From Planctomycetota bacterium (GTDB taxonomy: Bacteria > Planctomycetota > JAJSAM01): DNA of 8,150 bases. The stretch spans positions 1 through 8,150 of the forward strand of contig JAOZQC010000126.1 in assembly GCA_029932425.1 (NCBI GenBank), in the 5' to 3' direction. The notes under the pieces were generated by a model, which searched no databases, was not told the DNA's origin, and worked only from the letters and a program-made list of their open reading frames with translations. The stretch's first letter is position 1. Each line of letters starts with the position of its first letter. Of the stretch, positions 1 to 6,939 are shown one piece after another. Both the position numbers and the translations under genes were made by a program.

Positions 1-760
1 CCGGGGGAGTTCTCGCTGGCCGGGCTGTGCTTCGAGGTCTCCCGGGCCTACCTCGCCGAGGGGGCGACCCTCTCCGGCGAGAAGGGCGCCCGGAGCATCC
101 AGTCCGCCACGGACGAGGAGGGCGTCCGCAAGCTGATCCTGGGCGGAGGCGGAAACCGGGTCTCCCTGGTGGGGAGCGCTCCCTTCCGGCTGAAGCTGTC
201 CGCCGGCGCCACGCTGCTCCTGGCCTGCCTCACCCCCGCCTCCCCCCCCGCGGTGGGAGTACGAGCTCATCACCGACTTCACGGGGGAGCGCTCCGAGGC
301 CCAGGCCGTCCTGGTCCAGGCCACGGGGGCCAAGGCGAACGGGCGGCTCGGGGAGGCCATCCGGCTCTACGACCGGGTGGTCAACGAGTTCCCGTTCGAC
401 GAGACCCGCCTCGCCCGGGCGGAGAAGGAGCGGGACGAGCTCGTGACCCGCGGCGAGGAACGCCTGGCCGAGGCGGAACGGATCCTGAACGGAGCGCGGG
501 CGTTCTTCGACGAGGACGACCTGGAACGGGCGCGGGCCCTGGCCCTGAGGATCGCGGAGGACTACGCCGGCCACGAGATCGCGGCGAAGGCCGCGACCCT
601 CGCGGAGCAGGCCGCGGCGTCCCTGGCGGAACTCCGCCGGCGCCGCCGGGCGGTGGTGGTGGAAGGATTGAAGCGCCGGGTGGAGGACTACCGGCGGAGG
701 GGCATGGAACGGCTCGCCGGCGAGCTGGAGCGCCGGATCGCCAAGCTGACGAAGGAGTAG
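1..760 (+). CDS. 5'-partial, frameshifted gene for a helical TPR-like protein of unknown function
   Basis: The product is not recognised. Bases 1 to about 241 read well in frame 1 (PGEFSLAGLCFEVSRAY..., ending LLLACLTPASP), with G or C in nearly all third positions and alternating hydrophobic residues that suggest a beta-rich domain. From about 251 that quality moves to frame 2 (WEYELITDFTGERSEAQ...) and runs to the TAG at 758-760. The switch falls in eight C's at 242-249; one C fewer would join the halves. Frame 2 has no convincing start upstream: the first GTG, at 377, lies inside a TPR-like helix (GRLGEAIRLYDRVVNEFP). The downstream part is charged and helical, with a basic coiled-coil-like C-terminus after RRRRR. 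The stop is 4 bases before the PilM-like gene, whose Shine-Dalgarno lies inside this gene, so the two are probably co-transcribed. The break could be a sequencing error, a true mutation or a slippage site. A scaffold role is only a guess. Confidence 0.6.
242..249 (+). repeat. C8 homopolymer at a frameshift
   Basis: Eight consecutive C's sit exactly where coding quality moves from frame 1 to frame 2 of the first gene. A run of seven would restore one continuous reading frame. Homopolymers of this size are common sites of assembly error and also of replication or transcription slippage; the sequence alone cannot tell these apart. Confidence 0.7.
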
Positions 761-764
761 GGAC

Positions 765-2504
765 ATGGCATCCACCGGCACCGGGGTCGTGATCGGCTCC
801 CACTCCCTGAAGGTGGTCCAGGCGCGCCGGAAGGGCGGGATCCTCCGTCTCACCCGGGTGGTCCATCTGAAGCTCGATCCGAAGGAGGCCGGGCGACCCT
901 TCGATGCCCGGAAGCGCGAGTACCTGGCCACCCTCCTCCGGAACGCGGGGGTGCGGCCGGACGAGGCGGTGGTGGGGCTGACGGGGCGGGATCTCATCAT
1001 CCGCTACACCCATGTTCCGCCCGTGCCCGACTGGCGCCTCGACATGCTCATGAAGTTCGAGATCGACGAGGTGAGCGAGCAGTCCGGGGGCGAGGTCTCC
1101 GCGGACTACCGGCGGCTCGACCTGGCCGAGAGCGTGTCCGCGGATCACACCGTGCTCGTGGCTCTGGCGAAGAACGCCTCGCTCCTGCCCCGGATCGAGG
1201 TGCTCCGCGGCGCGGGCCTGCGTCTCATGGGGGCGTGTCCGAACTCGATCGGCATGTTCCACGCGTTCGTCACCACCGCGAAGATCCGGTCCGGCGAGGT
1301 GACCCTCCTCATGCACATCGGGGCGGAGAATACCGACATCGCCATCCAGAAAGACGGCCGGCTCCTCTTCGCGCGGAACGTCTCCGGGGGAGGGCGACTC
1401 TTCACGGAGGCCATCATGAACCAGTTCCGCGTGGACTACTCCCGCGCGGAGAAGATGAAGGCGCAGAAGACGAACGTGGCGCCCCGCGCCCGGGCGCGCT
1501 ACGCGGACTCCCTGGAAGAGAAGCTGGCGAACGCGGCCATGGGGGTGACGGGGCAGTTCGTCTCCATGGTCCACTCCTCCGTGATGTTCGCGAAGGCCCA
1601 GACGAAGATCCAGGACCTGTCCGTGGACCGGGTGGTGCTCACGGGCGGAGGCGCGAACCTCCGGGGCCTTCCGGAGTACCTGGAGTCGAACCTCGGCATT
1701 CCGGTGGAGCTCTACGATCCGAGCGGGGCGGTGGACGCATCGGGCCTCCCGCCGGACCAGAAGGAGGTCTTCGAGTACGACCCCAAGGCGATGACGGTGG
1801 CGGTGGGGCTGGCCTCCCTGGGCATGGACCGGGACGCCTTCCGCCTTCTGGTCCTCCCCGAGGAGTACCGGAGAAAGCGGCGTTTCCGGGAGCGGGACGT
1901 CTGGATGATCGGGGCGGGGGCGGTGACCGCGGCGCTCATCGCCGTCCTCTTCTACGTCTCGAGCCGCGACCACGGCGACGCGATGCGCTACTCGCTCCGC
2001 CTCTCCCGCATCGACCGCGAGCAGAAAGGACGCATCGCCGAGCTGGCGGAGGCCCGCGAGGGATACCGCGCCGCGCTGCGGAAGTGGGTGGCCCTCCGGG
2101 ACGCGGTCCGCACCGGTCCCGCCCTCCACCGGGCCCTCGCCCTGGTGGGCGGCGTCATCCGGGATCGGGGCTTCAACGAGATCCACATCACCTCCGTGCG
2201 GACGGGGACGGAGGCGCTGACGGAACGCCCGAAGGACGGGGGGAGGCTCGACGAGCCGCCCCCGAAACCCGGGGAGGGCCCTCCCCTGACGATCCTCTCC
2301 CGGGTGGACTTCATCGCGCAGCTCCAGCGCCTGGGGCGGGCACCTTCCGCCGTCTACACGGACTTTATCTCGGAGCTGCGCACCGCGGTCCGGGCCCTGC
2401 CCGGGGTGCGTCTCGAGGAGCAGGCCCTGCAGCAGACGAGCAACACGTTCCGGTTCTCGATCTTCCTCGCCCCGCGCGAGGAGCGTCCCGCGGAGCAGGA
2501 GTAG
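765..2504 (+). CDS. PilM-PilN fusion (GspL-like inner-membrane assembly platform protein)
   Basis: This 579-residue protein joins two pilus-assembly proteins normally encoded separately. Residues 1-355 are a PilM-type actin-like ATPase fold: a phosphate-1-like loop (VVIGSHSLKVV, 8-18), a PilM-like segment (RYTHVPPVPDWRLDMLMKFE, 80-99), a phosphate-2-like strand (MHIGAENTDIAI, 183-194) and an adenosine motif (VVLTGGGANLRGLPEYL, 290-306). Residues 361-367 (LLVLPEE) echo the conserved N-terminal motif by which PilN binds PilM. One membrane helix (380-398), a coiled coil (about 405-445) and a ferredoxin-like periplasmic domain (about 455-569) with a proline-rich loop (498-508) follow, as in PilN. 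The order cytoplasmic actin-like, helix, periplasmic ferredoxin-like is that of GspL in type II secretion, but the sequence looks more like PilM. The aspartates expected in both phosphate loops are Val9 and His184. AAGGAG at 752-757 lies 7 bases before the ATG. PilM/PilN homology is clear; the precise machine is inferred. Confidence 0.85.
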   Translation: MASTGTGVVIGSHSLKVVQARRKGGILRLTRVVHLKLDPKEAGRPFDARKREYLATLLRNAGVRPDEAVVGLTGRDLIIRYTHVPPVPDWRLDMLMKFEIDEVSEQSGGEVSADYRRLDLAESVSADHTVLVALAKNASLLPRIEVLRGAGLRLMGACPNSIGMFHAFVTTAKIRSGEVTLLMHIGAENTDIAIQKDGRLLFARNVSGGGRLFTEAIMNQFRVDYSRAEKMKAQKTNVAPRARARYADSLEEKLANAAMGVTGQFVSMVHSSVMFAKAQTKIQDLSVDRVVLTGGGANLRGLPEYLESNLGIPVELYDPSGAVDASGLPPDQKEVFEYDPKAMTVAVGLASLGMDRDAFRLLVLPEEYRRKRRFRERDVWMIGAGAVTAALIAVLFYVSSRDHGDAMRYSLRLSRIDREQKGRIAELAEAREGYRAALRKWVALRDAVRTGPALHRALALVGGVIRDRGFNEIHITSVRTGTEALTERPKDGGRLDEPPPKPGEGPPLTILSRVDFIAQLQRLGRAPSAVYTDFISELRTAVRALPGVRLEEQALQQTSNTFRFSIFLAPREERPAEQE

Positions 2505-2507
2505 GCC

Positions 2508-3359
2508 ATGGACAACTTCTGGCAGCAGCACCGCGGCTTCATCCTGAAGATCCTGGCCGGCCTCGGCGTGGTGGTGGTGTTCTGGATCATCGGGTCGAGC
2601 CTCACCGAGGAGAGCCTGGACGTGATCGCGAAGCGGAACGAGCGGAAGCAGCGCGCGATCGCGGGCCGGGAGGTGCCCACCCCCGCCCAGATCGACGCCT
2701 TCCGCGCGGCGGCCCGGATCCTGGAGGACCGGGTCCGGTTTCTCGCGGCCCGGGTGGGGGAGGTGCGCCGGGGGGAGAGCTTGATCGAGGGGCTCATCGG
2801 GGAGATCCTCGACCGGGTGGGGCTGGGGACGGAGGCGGAGAGGAGCCGGTATCTCGGGCTGGCCCGGAGCAGTCCCAAGGCGTGCTTCGTGGGCTTGCAG
2901 GGGGACGCGGCCCGTGTCCTCCTCGGCCGGGCGGGGTCCCGGAACGTCCTCATCGCGGACGACTCCCTGGGCTTCGGCCGCCTGAAGATGGACCCCGGGG
3001 AGCTGCCCCGCTACCTGGTCACCCTCTCCCTGGTGGTGCGGGCCGTGGAGCTGGCCATCGAGACCGGCGTGTACGAGGTGCGGTCCATCGGGATCCAGCG
3101 TCCTTCCGCCCGCAGCCGGTTCGAGGGGGAAGGGACGTTCCTCCGGGAGTACCCGATCTCGATCGTGATCCGCGGGCCGGCGGACCGGGTGGAGGAGTTC
3201 CTGGCCCGCCTGAACGACCCGGAGGCCTTCATCCCCGTGGGTGAGCTCCGGCGTCTCGCGCGGGATCGGGGGGAGCGCGCGGAGGACGTGGTGGTGGCGG
3301 AGCTGGAGCTGGTCGCCCTGCGTGTGGATCCCGAGGCCCCGCTCCGGGAGGCAAGGTGA
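2508..3359 (+). CDS. PilO/GspM-like inner-membrane assembly platform protein
   Basis: This 283-residue protein has a short cytoplasmic tail, one membrane helix (11-29), a charged probable coiled coil (about 35-100) and a C-terminal alpha/beta part. The C-terminal half contains a long helix (about 154-180), then a strand-helix unit (REYPISIVIRGPADRVEEFL, 213-232) and a final hydrophobic strand (VVVAELELVALRV, 261-273). That matches the ferredoxin-like fold of PilO, GspM and the PilO-like protein Amuc_1100 of Akkermansia. PilO pairs with PilN through coiled coil and periplasmic domain, so encoding it 3 bases after the PilN-containing gene fits. AGGAG at 2497-2501, inside the end of the upstream gene, lies 6 bases before the ATG, suggesting coupled translation. 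Family assignment rests on topology, size, weak sequence pattern and gene order, because PilO proteins diverge strongly. Confidence 0.7.
   Translation: MDNFWQQHRGFILKILAGLGVVVVFWIIGSSLTEESLDVIAKRNERKQRAIAGREVPTPAQIDAFRAAARILEDRVRFLAARVGEVRRGESLIEGLIGEILDRVGLGTEAERSRYLGLARSSPKACFVGLQGDAARVLLGRAGSRNVLIADDSLGFGRLKMDPGELPRYLVTLSLVVRAVELAIETGVYEVRSIGIQRPSARSRFEGEGTFLREYPISIVIRGPADRVEEFLARLNDPEAFIPVGELRRLARDRGERAEDVVVAELELVALRVDPEAPLREAR
3346..3351 (+). promoter_or_regulatory. Shine-Dalgarno that decides the start of the TPR gene
   Basis: GGGAGG lies 7 bases before the ATG at 3359, whose A overlaps the TGA of the upstream gene (TGATG). A GTG at 3356 is in the same frame but only 4 bases from this site, so the ATG is preferred. 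The overlap suggests translational coupling. Confidence 0.6.
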
Positions 3360-6205
3360 TGAACCGCGAGAAGGCCCTTTTCCTGATCGTGCTCGTGATC
3401 GCGCTGCTGTGGGGAGGGCTGGCCCTCACCGGGTCCTACGAGCCGCCGCGGGGCCGGCTCACGGGGCGGGTGCCGGACCTCACGGCGCCCCGGCCCGAGG
3501 TCTTCCCGGACCGCCCGGCTCCGGAACGCTTCCTGCGGTGGGTGGCGGGGACGGACGCCCTCCCACCCCTGGTGCCCGAGCGGGGCCGGAACCCCCTGGT
3601 CCGCTACTCCTCCCTGCGACCGGTGGAGCCCGCGGATCTGCCTCTCCCCCGGGCCCTGACGACCTCCATCGTCCTCCCGCCGATCTCCCCCTTCCCCACC
3701 GTGGAGTACTACCACCGGTTCCGGGCCGATCCCGCTTCCCTCACCGTGGCGGAGGCGAAGGAGGAGGGCGCCGGAGGCGGAGAGGAGGCGGGGGCCGGGG
3801 CGGAAGGGGGCGGGGAGGAGCCCTCCGCGGCCCCCGCGGAGGAGGAGGTCCTCGACCAGGCGAAGAAGAAGGAGTGGGAGTTCATTCCCTCGCAGTGGGA
3901 CCGGATCGAGTTCCCGGCGGGCGAACCCTGGTACGGCCGTATCTCGCTCCGGAAGGAGCAGACCGCGAAGGGCCACACCAAGTACGACCTGCTCCTCCCC
4001 GAGAACCGGAACCTTCCCTTCTACTTCGAGAAGTGGAACACCTCCACCGGCAAGCCCGAGATCCGGGGCGTCCGCACCCTCGAGGAGATGAAGGCGAAGG
4101 AGGTGGTGTTCGCGGACACCGTGGAGAACCGCTACTGGTCCCACCGCGTCCTGGAGCGGGTGGGCAAGGACGACGCCTCCGCCCTCGTCCGGCTGGCGGA
4201 CTGGATCATGGATCTGGCGGATCGGGAGGGCTACGACCGCCTGAAGGGGCTCGACCTCGCGGTGCGGACCGCCCGGGAGGCGCTCGCCGCCCGGCCCGGG
4301 GATCTCGAGGCGGAGCTCAGCCTCACGGAGGCCCTCCACCGCGCCTTCCGGTACGAGGAGGAGATGGCGGTCTACGAGGAGGCCCTGGCCCGGAAGCCGG
4401 ATCCCCGGCTCCTGGCCCGGCGGGCGCGGCTCCTGGTGGCGATCGACGCCCTCGAGTCCGCGGAGCGGGACCTCACGGAGAGCCTCTCCCTGGCGCCCGG
4501 GCATGTTCCCGCGCTCCTCCTCCGGGCGGAAGTGCGGTATCGCCTTGGCGTGGGCGGCGACCCGCGGCGCGCCCGGGAGCGGCTCGAGGGGGCGCTGGCC
4601 GACTACCGCGAGGTGGAGCGGTCCGGCGTCGCGGAGGACCAGGCGCGGGGCCGGGCGGGCCGGGCCCGGGTCCTCCTCACGCTGGGCCGTCCGGAGGAGG
4701 CGGAGGCGCTGCTGGAGGGAGCCGAGGACGCGCCTTCCCTGGTGACGCGGGGGGCGTGCCGGTACGCCCTTCGCGACTTCCCGGGAGCGGTGGAGGTCTT
4801 CCAGGCCGCGGTGGACGCGGACCCGGGGCTCGCGGAGGCTCTCACCGGCCTGGGCTTCGCCAAGCTGATGGCCGCCCGGGACGCCGCGGGGATCGACGAG
4901 GCGGTGGAGATCCTCGGCCGCGCCCGGTTCCTGGATCCCCTGAACGTGTTCGAACCACCCCTGGGCCAGGGGTTCGCCGAGCTCCGGAGGGGGAACTACC
5001 TGGCCAGCCTCGACCGTCTGACCACCGCGGAGGCGGCGCTGCCCACGCACCCGTACGGTCACTACATCCTGGGCGTCTCCTACCTCCGGGACGGGCGACC
5101 CGCCGACGCCCGCCGGGAATTCGAGAAGGCCCTGGAGATCAACTGGCGGTTCCTGGACGCCCTGGACGGGGTGGGCACCGCCGCCCTCCGGACCGGCGAC
5201 CATCAGGCGGCCCGGGAGCACTACCGGCGGGTGCTGGACCTGGAGGAGCGCCGTCTCGCGGGGGCGGAGGATCGGGACCGGGCCCTCCGTGACGCGGCCT
5301 TCGCCCGCTACCGCCTGGGCCGCGCCTTCCTCGTGTCCGAGGACCTTCCCGACGAGGTCCGGCTGGAGAAGGCGGCGGAGCACTTCCGGAAGATCGTGGC
5401 GCTCGACCCGAGGGTGGTGGGCGACGTGTACGTGGCGGCCCACAACGCGCTGGGCTGGGTGCTCTACCAGCAGGGGGAGGTGGAGGAGGCCCTCCGGTTC
5501 TTCGATCTCGCGAAGCGGCTCGCCCCCGGGGGCGATCCCCGGGGTGACGCGCACTACGCGGAGGAGGCGAAGGCCAAGGTGTACGACGCCGACAGCCAGC
5601 GCATCTGGGAGGACGACTTCGAGCGTCCCGACGCCGGCCTGGTCTCCAACGGCTGGACCGAGAAGGGGCCCCGGGGGTTCGTGCCCCGGCTGAAGGACGG
5701 GAAGGCGGTCCTCGCCGGGCGGCAGCCCGAGGACGAGGGGGTCTGGCTCACCCGGGGGGATCGGACCCTGAACGCGAAGTTCATCCACGCGGAGGCGGAG
5801 CTCACGGTGCCCCGGACCGACCGGGTGCTGTTCCGCTTCCTGGTATACAGCACGAAGGGGCGCAGCGGGGCGTTCGCGAAGGCGATCGGCTTCGAGAAGT
5901 CCCCGCGCGGCGAGCTGTTCGTGATCCATCGCCAGTCGAGCGCCCGTGAATTCACCCGGGTGCCGGTGAAGGACGAGGCGGGGAATCCCCTTCCGTGGCC
6001 CGACGGCACGGTGACGCTCCGGATCGCCCGGGTGGGCGAGAAGGGGGGGTTCACCCTCTCCGTGAACGGGAACCCGGTGGCCACGATCCCGCTGGGGTGG
6101 AAGCGGCGTTCGGGCCCGCTCTACTTCGGCTTCTCGTGGTCCGCCACGCGGGGCGAGGCCTACTCCACGACGATCGAGAGAGTGACGCTCCGGCGGTACA
6201 AGTAG
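3359..6205 (+). CDS. Membrane-anchored TPR protein with C-terminal jelly-roll-like domain, in the PilP/GspC position
   Basis: The 948-residue product has an N-terminal membrane anchor or uncleaved signal (about 6-24) and a proline-rich stretch (about 27-115). A Glu/Gly/Ala-rich acidic linker follows (about 130-170), then a small beta-rich region (about 172-265, EWEFIPSQWDRIEFPAGEPWYG and on) that I do not recognise. Roughly ten TPR-type helix pairs span 277-725, with typical A-x-x-x-[FY]-x-x-A-L and P-x-x-x-x-A patterns (for example DARREFEKALEINW and EEALRFFDLAKRLAP). The C-terminal ~200 residues (from IWEDDFERPDAG, about 750) look like a beta-sandwich of the LamG/DUF1080 kind: DDFERP start, GFTLSVNGNPVATIPL near the end, YSTTIERVTLRRYK finish. 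It follows the PilM/N and PilO genes directly, where PilP or GspC is usually found, and could be a periplasmic scaffold between platform and secretin or substrate. That role is inferred from position; no PilP homology is visible. TPR and anchor are secure, the jelly-roll call is moderate. Confidence 0.75.
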   Translation: MNREKALFLIVLVIALLWGGLALTGSYEPPRGRLTGRVPDLTAPRPEVFPDRPAPERFLRWVAGTDALPPLVPERGRNPLVRYSSLRPVEPADLPLPRALTTSIVLPPISPFPTVEYYHRFRADPASLTVAEAKEEGAGGGEEAGAGAEGGGEEPSAAPAEEEVLDQAKKKEWEFIPSQWDRIEFPAGEPWYGRISLRKEQTAKGHTKYDLLLPENRNLPFYFEKWNTSTGKPEIRGVRTLEEMKAKEVVFADTVENRYWSHRVLERVGKDDASALVRLADWIMDLADREGYDRLKGLDLAVRTAREALAARPGDLEAELSLTEALHRAFRYEEEMAVYEEALARKPDPRLLARRARLLVAIDALESAERDLTESLSLAPGHVPALLLRAEVRYRLGVGGDPRRARERLEGALADYREVERSGVAEDQARGRAGRARVLLTLGRPEEAEALLEGAEDAPSLVTRGACRYALRDFPGAVEVFQAAVDADPGLAEALTGLGFAKLMAARDAAGIDEAVEILGRARFLDPLNVFEPPLGQGFAELRRGNYLASLDRLTTAEAALPTHPYGHYILGVSYLRDGRPADARREFEKALEINWRFLDALDGVGTAALRTGDHQAAREHYRRVLDLEERRLAGAEDRDRALRDAAFARYRLGRAFLVSEDLPDEVRLEKAAEHFRKIVALDPRVVGDVYVAAHNALGWVLYQQGEVEEALRFFDLAKRLAPGGDPRGDAHYAEEAKAKVYDADSQRIWEDDFERPDAGLVSNGWTEKGPRGFVPRLKDGKAVLAGRQPEDEGVWLTRGDRTLNAKFIHAEAELTVPRTDRVLFRFLVYSTKGRSGAFAKAIGFEKSPRGELFVIHRQSSAREFTRVPVKDEAGNPLPWPDGTVTLRIARVGEKGGFTLSVNGNPVATIPLGWKRRSGPLYFGFSWSATRGEAYSTTIERVTLRRYK
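3790..3815 (+). other. G-quadruplex-type motif inside the acidic-linker codons
   Basis: Four G-runs of 5, 4, 5 and 4 (3790-3794, 3797-3800, 3806-3810, 3812-3815) are separated by 2, 5 and 1 bases on the coding strand. They encode Gly-rich codons of the linker. Such motifs occur by chance in GC-rich DNA, but runs of four or more with such short loops are at the strong end. Confidence 0.4.
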
Positions 6206-6237
6206 GGACCCGGAACCGGCGCGCGCGGGCGTGGTAT

Positions 6238-6265
6238 CCTCTCGGGAGCGGCGGGCGTCGAGAGG
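6238..6265 (+). promoter_or_regulatory. Inverted repeat in the 75-base gap before the pseudopilin genes
   Basis: CCTCTCG (6238-6244) and CGAGAGG (6259-6265) are perfect 7-base inverted repeats around a 14-base GC-rich loop. They end two bases before the Shine-Dalgarno AGGGAGG (6268-6274) of the GspG-like gene. This gap (6206-6280) is the longest in the cluster. TATCCT at 6235-6240 with GGAACC 17 bases upstream is a poor match to a housekeeping promoter. The repeat could be an mRNA hairpin protecting or tuning the pseudopilin message, an operator, or chance. Confidence 0.3.
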
Positions 6266-6280
6266 TCAGGGAGGTTTGCG

Positions 6281-6925
6281 ATGACCAGACGGAACGGGGG
6301 CTTCACGCTGATCGAGATCCTCGTGGTGATCACGATCATCGCGGCGCTCATGGGGCTCGTGGTCCTCCTCATCCCCAAGGCGGGGAAGGTGAAGAGGATC
6401 GCGGAGACCAAGCAACGCCTCCAGGCGATCGTGTCCGGCCTGCAGCAGCTCCGGTCGCCGCGGCTCCTGGGCGCCTATCCCTCCGCCCGCATCGACCGCC
6501 TGCGGGGCCTGAAGAACGAGGACCTGGGGAAGGTGATCGGCGCCGTGAACCCCACGAACCAGGGAATCGAGGCGGTGTACGTGATGCTCATGCTCCGGGG
6601 CCATGCGGTCCGCTTCGAGGTGGGGAAGGGCTGGCTCGCCAATACCGACGGGGACCGCATGAACGGGAATCCCACCCAGTCGGAGAGGAACGAGCTCTTC
6701 GAGGTGGTGGACGCCTGGGGGAGCCCCTTCGCGTACTTCTCCGCCCGCGAGTACCGGGATTACCAGGAGGTGTCGGCCTACGTGATGGCGGACGGGGAGG
6801 AGGTCGCCGTGAAACCGCAGATCAACGAGCAGACGGGCCTTCCCTACAACCGGGGCACCTTCCAGCTCTTCAGCGCCGGGCCGGACCAGGAGTTCGGGAC
6901 CGACGACGACATCGCGAACTGGTGA
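6281..6925 (+). CDS. GspG-like major pseudopilin
   Basis: This 214-residue protein starts with a textbook class III signal peptide: MTRRNGG then FTLIEILVVITIIAALMGLVV. Prepilin peptidase would cut between Gly7 and Phe8, leaving Glu12 as the conserved Glu5 of the mature subunit, followed by the hydrophobic assembly helix. The C-terminus carries features of GspG-type major pseudopilins: DAWGSPFAY (144-152), then SAGPDQEFGTDDDIANW (198-214), the acidic loop that binds calcium in GspG, ending in the conserved D-I-x-N-W. It is longer than typical GspG (about 140-150 residues); the extra is a middle region (about 60-140) with GIEAVYVMLMLRG and GWLANTDGDRMNGNP. AGGGAGG at 6268-6274 lies 6 bases before the ATG. 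The next gene follows at once, so the two subunits are probably co-expressed. Pseudopilin identity is secure; GspG rather than a pilin is likely from the calcium-loop motif. Confidence 0.88.
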   Translation: MTRRNGGFTLIEILVVITIIAALMGLVVLLIPKAGKVKRIAETKQRLQAIVSGLQQLRSPRLLGAYPSARIDRLRGLKNEDLGKVIGAVNPTNQGIEAVYVMLMLRGHAVRFEVGKGWLANTDGDRMNGNPTQSERNELFEVVDAWGSPFAYFSAREYRDYQEVSAYVMADGEEVAVKPQINEQTGLPYNRGTFQLFSAGPDQEFGTDDDIANW

Positions 6926-6926
6926 T

Positions 6927-6932
6927 GAGGGA
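6927..6932 (+). promoter_or_regulatory. Shine-Dalgarno supporting the 6940 start of the LamG pseudopilin
   Basis: GAGGGA lies 7 bases before the ATG at 6940. Two earlier in-frame starts, GTG 6922 and ATG 6925 (the latter overlapping the upstream TGA), have no such site at the right distance, so 6940 is preferred with moderate confidence. Confidence 0.45.
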
Positions 6933-6939
6933 TCCGCGG

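Noticed and set aside
381..2531. A 716-codon open frame on the minus strand opposite the PilM-PilN gene
   Set aside because: Its protein is rich in R, H, L, P, G and V with no recognisable domain. It is the mirror of strong third-position GC on the plus strand, where PilM/PilN homology is clear.
1235..5292. Long plus-strand open frames (1235-3244 and 3241-5292) in alternative frames
   Set aside because: They are Arg/Gly/Pro-rich shadows overlapping the recognised genes and crossing gene boundaries, with no domain signal.
3011..5929. A 972-codon minus-strand open frame opposite the PilO-like and TPR genes
   Set aside because: Same composition artefact: stops are rare antisense to GC3-rich genes. 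It spans two genes with clear plus-strand features and has no sensible start context.
6212..6240. Promoter-like GGAACC - 17 bases - TATCCT before the GspG-like gene
   Set aside because: Only 2 of 6 and 4 of 6 matches to the housekeeping boxes, within what chance gives. Noted under the intergenic repeat but not called.
5995..6939. Upstream extension of the LamG pseudopilin frame through the GspG-like gene
   Set aside because: The translation before 6922 is Arg/Gly/Asp-rich and out of frame with two real genes. A prepilin signal must lie near the N-terminus, so the start is at 6940 or at most 6922.
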